Part shown: one piece after another, positions 22,655-24,202 of the stretch
Layout: each line of letters begins with the position of its first letter
Position numbering within the stretch: position 1 is the first letter of the stretch
Assembly: GCA_020627605.1 (NCBI GenBank)
Contig: JAHDGO010000003.1
Coordinates: 1-24,202, forward strand
DNA: 24,202 nucleotides
DNA from: Yoonia sp.
GTDB lineage: Bacteria; Pseudomonadota; Alphaproteobacteria; Rhodobacterales; Rhodobacteraceae
Direction: 5' to 3'
Position numbers and translations under genes: made by a program
The notes under the pieces: model-generated
The model's database searches: none
What the model was told of the DNA's origin: nothing
Seen by the model: the letters and a program-made list of their open reading frames with translations, nothing else

Positions 22655-24202
22655 TCAGCCGATTGCAGCGGCTTTCACGTCGTCGTCGATGAAGGGCACG
22701 TATTTCTCAAAATTGTCAGAGAACATCGCAACCAGCTTGTTGGCCTGCGCATCATAGGCTGATTTGTCGGCCCATGTGTCGCGCGGGTTCAGCAAGCCGT
22801 CATCAACACCGTCAACCGATACCGGCACCTCAAACCCGAAGTGTGGATCGCGGCGGAATGTGCTTTCGATCAGCGTGCCGTCAAGCGCCGCCGACAGCAG
22901 GGCGCGTGTCGCCTTGATCGGCATCCGCGACCCTGTGCCATAAGCCCCGCCTGTCCAGCCGGTGTTCACCAGCCAGCAGGTTGCGCCATGGCTCGCGATT
23001 TTCTTGCGCAACAGATTGCCGTACACCTCTGGCCGGCGCGGCATGAAGGGCGCACCAAAACAGGTCGAGAACGTGGGCTGCGGTTCCGTCACGCCGCGCT
23101 CTGTCCCGGCGACCTTGGCGGTGAAGCCTGACAGGAAGTGATACATCGCCTGCGCAGGTGTCAGCCGCGCGATAGGGGGCAGCACGCCAAAGGCATCGCA
23201 GGTCAGCATGATGATGTTTTTGGGATGTCCGCCAAGTGCGCTGTCAGATGCGTTGGAGATATAGTTCAGCGGATAAGCGCAGCGCATGTTGGCTGTCAGG
23301 CTGTCATCCTCGAAATCCAGCTCCAGCGTGTCAGGATCGTAGACCATGTTCTCGATCACCGTATGCGGCATTTCGCAGGTGGCGTAGATTTCAGGCTCTG
23401 CCTCTGGATCCAGACCGATTGTCTTGGCGTAGCAACCGCCTTCGAAATTGAAGGTACCGCGGTCCGACCAGCCATGTTCATCGTCGCCGATCAGCACGCG
23501 GGTCGGATCAGCCGACAGGGTCGTCTTGCCGGTGCCGGAAAGGCCAAAGAAAACCGCCGTGTCCACGGGGTTGCCCGGCGCGTGGTTGGCCGAACAGTGC
23601 ATCGGCATGATACCTTTTTCGGGCAGCAGGTAGTTCAGCAGGGTAAAGACGGATTTCTTGTTTTCACCGGCATATTCCGTGCCACCGATCAGGATCAGTT
23701 TCTTTTCCATGTTGAGCGCGATCACCGTGTCAGACCGGCAGCCGTGCTTTGCCGGGTCAGCCTTGAAGCTGGGGCAGTTGATGATGGTGAAATCTGGGAC
23801 GAAGCTTTCCAACTCGGCACGCTCCGGGCGGCGCAGCAGATGCCGGATAAACAGACCATGCCATGTCAGCTCTGTCACGACCCGCACGTCGAGCCGATGC
23901 GCCGGGTCGGCGCCACCGAACAGGTCCTGCACATTGTAGGTGCCACCCTTCATATGGGCCAGCATGTCAGCGTAGAGCACATCGAACTTCGCAGGCTCCA
24001 TCGGGGGGTTGTTCTCCCACCAGATTGTGTCTTCCACATCCGGCGTGCGCACGACGAACTTGTCCTTGGGCGACCGGCCAGTGTGCTTGCCGGTGGTGAC
24101 AAGGAAGGTGCCGCCCTTGCCGTTGACCCCTTCGCCAGCGGCGACGGCGGCCTCCTGCAATTCAGCCTCGGAGCGGTTATAATAGACGTAAGCAAGCCCT
24201 GT
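22655..24202 (-). CDS. pckA: Phosphoenolpyruvate carboxykinase (ATP), 5' end cut by the window edge
   Basis: 515 codons are visible; the family is about 532-535 residues, so roughly 17 N-terminal residues lie beyond the right edge. The frame stays open to base 24202 (reading [18 protein letters not shown]). The enzyme converts oxaloacetate, ATP to PEP, CO2 and ADP, the first step of gluconeogenesis. Signatures: [15 protein letters not shown] near the N-terminus, [13 protein letters not shown], the P-loop [11 protein letters not shown], the metal-binding segment [11 protein letters not shown], and [14 protein letters not shown] towards the C-terminus. Catalytic Lys, His and Asp positions appear intact. 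Gene order does not link it to mcd, though both serve growth on two-carbon compounds. Confidence 0.97.
   Translation of the reverse strand, partial: TGLAYVYYNRSEAELQEAAVAAGEGVNGKGGTFLVTTGKHTGRSPKDKFVVRTPDVEDTIWWENNPPMEPAKFDVLYADMLAHMKGGTYNVQDLFGGADPAHRLDVRVVTELTWHGLFIRHLLRRPERAELESFVPDFTIINCPSFKADPAKHGCRSDTVIALNMEKKLILIGGTEYAGENKKSVFTLLNYLLPEKGIMPMHCSANHAPGNPVDTAVFFGLSGTGKTTLSADPTRVLIGDDEHGWSDRGTFNFEGGCYAKTIGLDPEAEPEIYATCEMPHTVIENMVYDPDTLELDFEDDSLTANMRCAYPLNYISNASDSALGGHPKNIIMLTCDAFGVLPPIARLTPAQAMYHFLSGFTAKVAGTERGVTEPQPTFSTCFGAPFMPRRPEVYGNLLRKKIASHGATCWLVNTGWTGGAYGTGSRMPIKATRALLSAALDGTLIESTFRRDPHFGFEVPVSVDGVDDGLLNPRDTWADKSAYDAQANKLVAMFSDNFEKYVPFIDDDVKAAAIG

Noticed and set aside
1..24202. Defence system, CRISPR array, prophage, integron or transposon
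   Set aside because: No repeat array, integrase, transposase, toxin-antitoxin pair or nuclease-helicase cluster is visible; the NYN, RNase HI and RNase III genes all sit in conserved housekeeping contexts.

Overview
The window is a 24.2-kb piece of ordinary-looking chromosome from an alphaproteobacterium, most likely a member of the Rhodobacterales (Roseobacter group). The evidence is the high GC content, COQ9 and a ubiquinone-type setting, the collinear block folK-rpoZ-rsh-DUF2062-pdxJ-Dabb-acpS-lepB-rnc-era-DUF1491-recO, a DUF1491 gene, an MttB-family methyltransferase without a pyrrolysine codon, and a probable methylsuccinyl-CoA dehydrogenase of the ethylmalonyl-CoA pathway. I cannot name the genus. 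I see no tRNA or rRNA gene, CRISPR array, insertion sequence, integrase, phage gene or toxin-antitoxin pair. No stretch longer than about 175 bases lacks a gene; the longest gap (2888-3059) holds a short inverted repeat and the rpsU terminator.

Layout. (1) 1-5100: an MttB-like methyltransferase (minus strand) lies back to back with a TetA-like MFS exporter (plus). Ribosomal protein S21 (minus) follows with a clear intrinsic terminator, then COQ9 and a zinc-free quinone oxidoreductase (both plus). (2) 5101-9319: a tightly packed minus-strand operon runs, in transcription order, NYN-domain protein, ispH, a possible 20-codon ORF, YdeI-like protein, DUF3429 membrane protein, SAM methyltransferase, rnhA, TRIC/UPF0126 membrane protein. 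Every junction from ispH onward overlaps by 1 to 8 bases. (3) 9421-18377: the plus-strand housekeeping block folK, rpoZ, rsh, DUF2062, pdxJ, Dabb, acpS, lepB, rnc, era, DUF1491, recO, mostly joined by ATGA, GTGA or TTGA overlaps. (4) 18380-24202: an extended SDR and the probable Mcd (minus), a TauE/SafE permease (plus), a secreted DUF3859 protein (minus), and ATP-dependent PEP carboxykinase (minus), whose 5' end lies beyond the right edge.

How the genes relate. The rpoZ-rsh pair joins the alarmone enzyme to the RNA polymerase omega subunit. The acpS-to-recO run joins lipid carrier activation, protein export, RNA processing, ribosome assembly and DNA repair. Mcd and PckA would both serve growth on acetate or other C2 compounds (Mcd to C4 and C5 intermediates, PckA to gluconeogenesis), but they are not in one operon and no other ethylmalonyl-CoA pathway gene is visible. 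I found no convincing new multi-gene system. The best novelty candidates are the 20-codon ORF wedged exactly between ispH and the YdeI-like gene, an 11-bp perfect hairpin upstream of ispH, a local AT-rich patch at the start of folK, and three tail-to-tail gene junctions with no room for separate terminators.
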